Positions 63,032-64,000 of a DNA stretch of 64,000 nt are shown in pieces. The stretch comes from Streptomyces sp. NBC_01233 (lineage in GTDB: Bacteria; Actinomycetota; Actinomycetes; Streptomycetales; Streptomycetaceae). The DNA lies in assembly GCF_035989305.1 (NCBI RefSeq), contig NZ_CP108514.1, positions 1 to 64,000 of the forward strand, given 5' to 3'. A program made the position numbers and the translations under genes. Numbering within the stretch: the first letter of the stretch is position 1; every line of letters starts with the position of its first letter. The notes beneath the pieces were generated by a model. The model was not told where the DNA came from and ran no database searches. It saw only the letters and a list, made by a program, of their open reading frames with translations.

Positions 63032-64000
63032 GCGGTGCCTTTCGGATGGCGGCGGGACAAGAGCTGGTCGTAGGGGGCCACCGAGGGCAGGGGACGCTTG
63101 TCCTCGGGAAGCTGTGCCCGGCGGGCGGTCAGGGAGACGACTCCGCTGGGCTCGGCCCAGGGCGGCGGATCATCGCTGTCGTCGGTCGAGTCCTCGTGCG
63201 GGGAGGCATCGGCGACGGCCCTGCGGGCCTCGACGGCCACCACCTCGGCGTTGATGGAGCCCGCTCTGATCGCGGCCGCCAGGCCCAGCTGGATGGCGGG
63301 GGCGGGCATCCGCCGGTGCAGCAGCAGGACCTCGATCAGAGCACGGGTCCCGGCGGCGTCCCCGTGGCTGGTGCGGGCCGCCGCCCAGAACGCTTCGTGG
63401 ACCTCGGTGAACGTGCCGTTCTCCCGGGCGGCTGCCAGCGCGGTCGACCCGGCCATCGCGCCGGGCTTGACCATCAGGATCTCCAGGTAGTGGTCGAGCT
63501 CGTCGCGGAACTCGCCCCGCCGGGTCAGACGCGGGTGACGGGCGACGATCTTGCGGCGTTCGAAGACCAGCAGTTCGTTGCCCCGCAGCAGGACCCGCAC
63601 GTTCTGGCCGATGAAGCGGGCCGGCACCGAGTAGTGGCACTGGCGGACGCTGATCCGGCTGGAACGGTCCACTTTCGGAGTCAGCGTGATGCCGCACTCG
63701 AACTCCCCCCAGGGGAGCGGGGCCAGCGAGTCGGCCTCGCTCACGAAGTTGAAGCCGATCGTCGTCAGCCTGCCCTGGAGCATCCGGTCGTCCTCCGCCG
63801 CGTCGATCGCGGCGATCTTCTCGTTCAGCTCCTCGAGCGAGGCGACTTCCGGAACGGGGACCAAGTGGGTGCGGCGGAACCGCCCTCCCTCCTGTTCCAC
63901 GCCGCCCTTCTCGTGGGCGCCGTCCTGGCCCGGGATGCAATAGAAGGCATCGAAGCCGTAGTGCGCCCGGAAGGTGACCCATCGCTCGGACTCCACCCGG
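63028..64000 (-). CDS. istA: IS21-family transposase IstA, 3' part, runs off the window
   Basis: About 322 residues are in the window; the frame is open at the right edge, so the N-terminal HTH and first catalytic Asp lie beyond. FDAFYCIPGQDGAHEKGGVE contains the catalytic Glu (GVE), followed by VRVLLRGNELLVFERRKIVA RHPRL and ILMVKPGAMAGSTALAAARE, the IstA C-terminal Mu-like beta-barrel. The tail is Asp/Pro-rich. Together with istB and its terminal repeats it appears to be an intact IS21. Confidence 0.93.
   Translation of the reverse strand, partial: RVESERWVTFRAHYGFDAFYCIPGQDGAHEKGGVEQEGGRFRRTHLVPVPEVASLEELNEKIAAIDAAEDDRMLQGRLTTIGFNFVSEADSLAPLPWGEFECGITLTPKVDRSSRISVRQCHYSVPARFIGQNVRVLLRGNELLVFERRKIVARHPRLTRRGEFRDELDHYLEILMVKPGAMAGSTALAAARENGTFTEVHEAFWAAARTSHGDAAGTRALIEVLLLHRRMPAPAIQLGLAAAIRAGSINAEVVAVEARRAVADASPHEDSTDDSDDPPPWAEPSGVVSLTARRAQLPEDKRPLPSVAPYDQLLSRRHPKGTA

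Noticed and set aside
1..64000. tRNA or rRNA genes
   Set aside because: I saw no cloverleaf with the conserved TTCGA-type T-arm and no rRNA-like sequence on either strand.

Overview
The window looks like one end of a linear Streptomyces replicon, either a chromosome arm or a large linear plasmid. GC is very high, codon use is actinobacterial, and GTG and TTG starts are frequent. Bases 1-306 are a dense run of small hairpins with TGC or GAT loops. They begin with the CATCGC-TGC-GCGATG palindrome found in classical Streptomyces telomeres, and a helicase of the kind found next to telomeres follows within 1 kb. The outermost palindrome is not present, so the window starts a few bases inside the physical end.

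Layout. 0.3-4.3 kb: subtelomeric genes, namely a Cys/His-containing protein, a TtrA-like DEAH helicase and a small Asn/Gln/Phe-rich protein. 4.3-10.8 kb: nested insertion sequences (IS3, two IS4 relatives, an IS21 fragment, a decayed IS3). 10.8-20.1 kb: a LysR relic, then a complete aromatic carotenoid (isorenieratene-type) cluster in two divergent operons, crtY-crtT-crtU leftward and crtE-crtI-crtB plus a Rieske oxygenase rightward. Each gene in these operons overlaps or nearly abuts the next. 20.1-26 kb: gene relics, a VOC protein, an extra adenylate kinase, a CapA-like protein and short hypotheticals. 26.4-30 kb: the remains of a recombinase module (truncated fragment plus DUF6262-like coiled-coil protein) followed by a large low-GC membrane protein with a TPR-like region. 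30-34 kb: IS5 fragments around a GNAT gene bounded by a 32-bp direct repeat, a RidA protein and an IS701-like transposase. 34-45 kb: a toxin-antitoxin pair, an O-methyltransferase with an AraC regulator, an IS256 element, a second methyltransferase, a helicase relic, a lipoprotein, and an AraC/VOC group. 46-53.5 kb: a secreted tripeptidyl aminopeptidase-type hydrolase, a TetR/methyltransferase pair around clear operators, a CsoR-type repressor, a secreted protein, a candidate PMT-like toxin and a DUF402 protein. 53.6-60 kb: two genes recently broken by three IS elements. 60-64 kb: a 2OG-Fe dioxygenase, relics and an IS21 istAB pair running off the right edge.

The clearest conclusions are these. 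(1) The left edge is a telomere. (2) The carotenoid cluster is complete and carries a Rieske protein with both metal-binding motifs of a ring-hydroxylating oxygenase, but none of the usual Lit light-regulatory genes lies in this window. (3) Two byte-identical ISAs1 copies, each with its own perfect 10-bp target duplication, and an IS1182 element with a 6-bp duplication interrupt two ordinary genes. Removing the elements restores both reading frames, one of them a 292-codon secreted, membrane-anchored protein. (4) IS elements are stacked near the telomere in an order that can be read from their ends.

The most plausible undescribed functions are the membrane/TPR protein beside the recombinase module, the PMT-like toxin candidate, the Rieske carotenoid enzyme, and the Asn/Phe-rich protein beside the telomere. 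Family names come from motif recognition by eye; no database search was possible.
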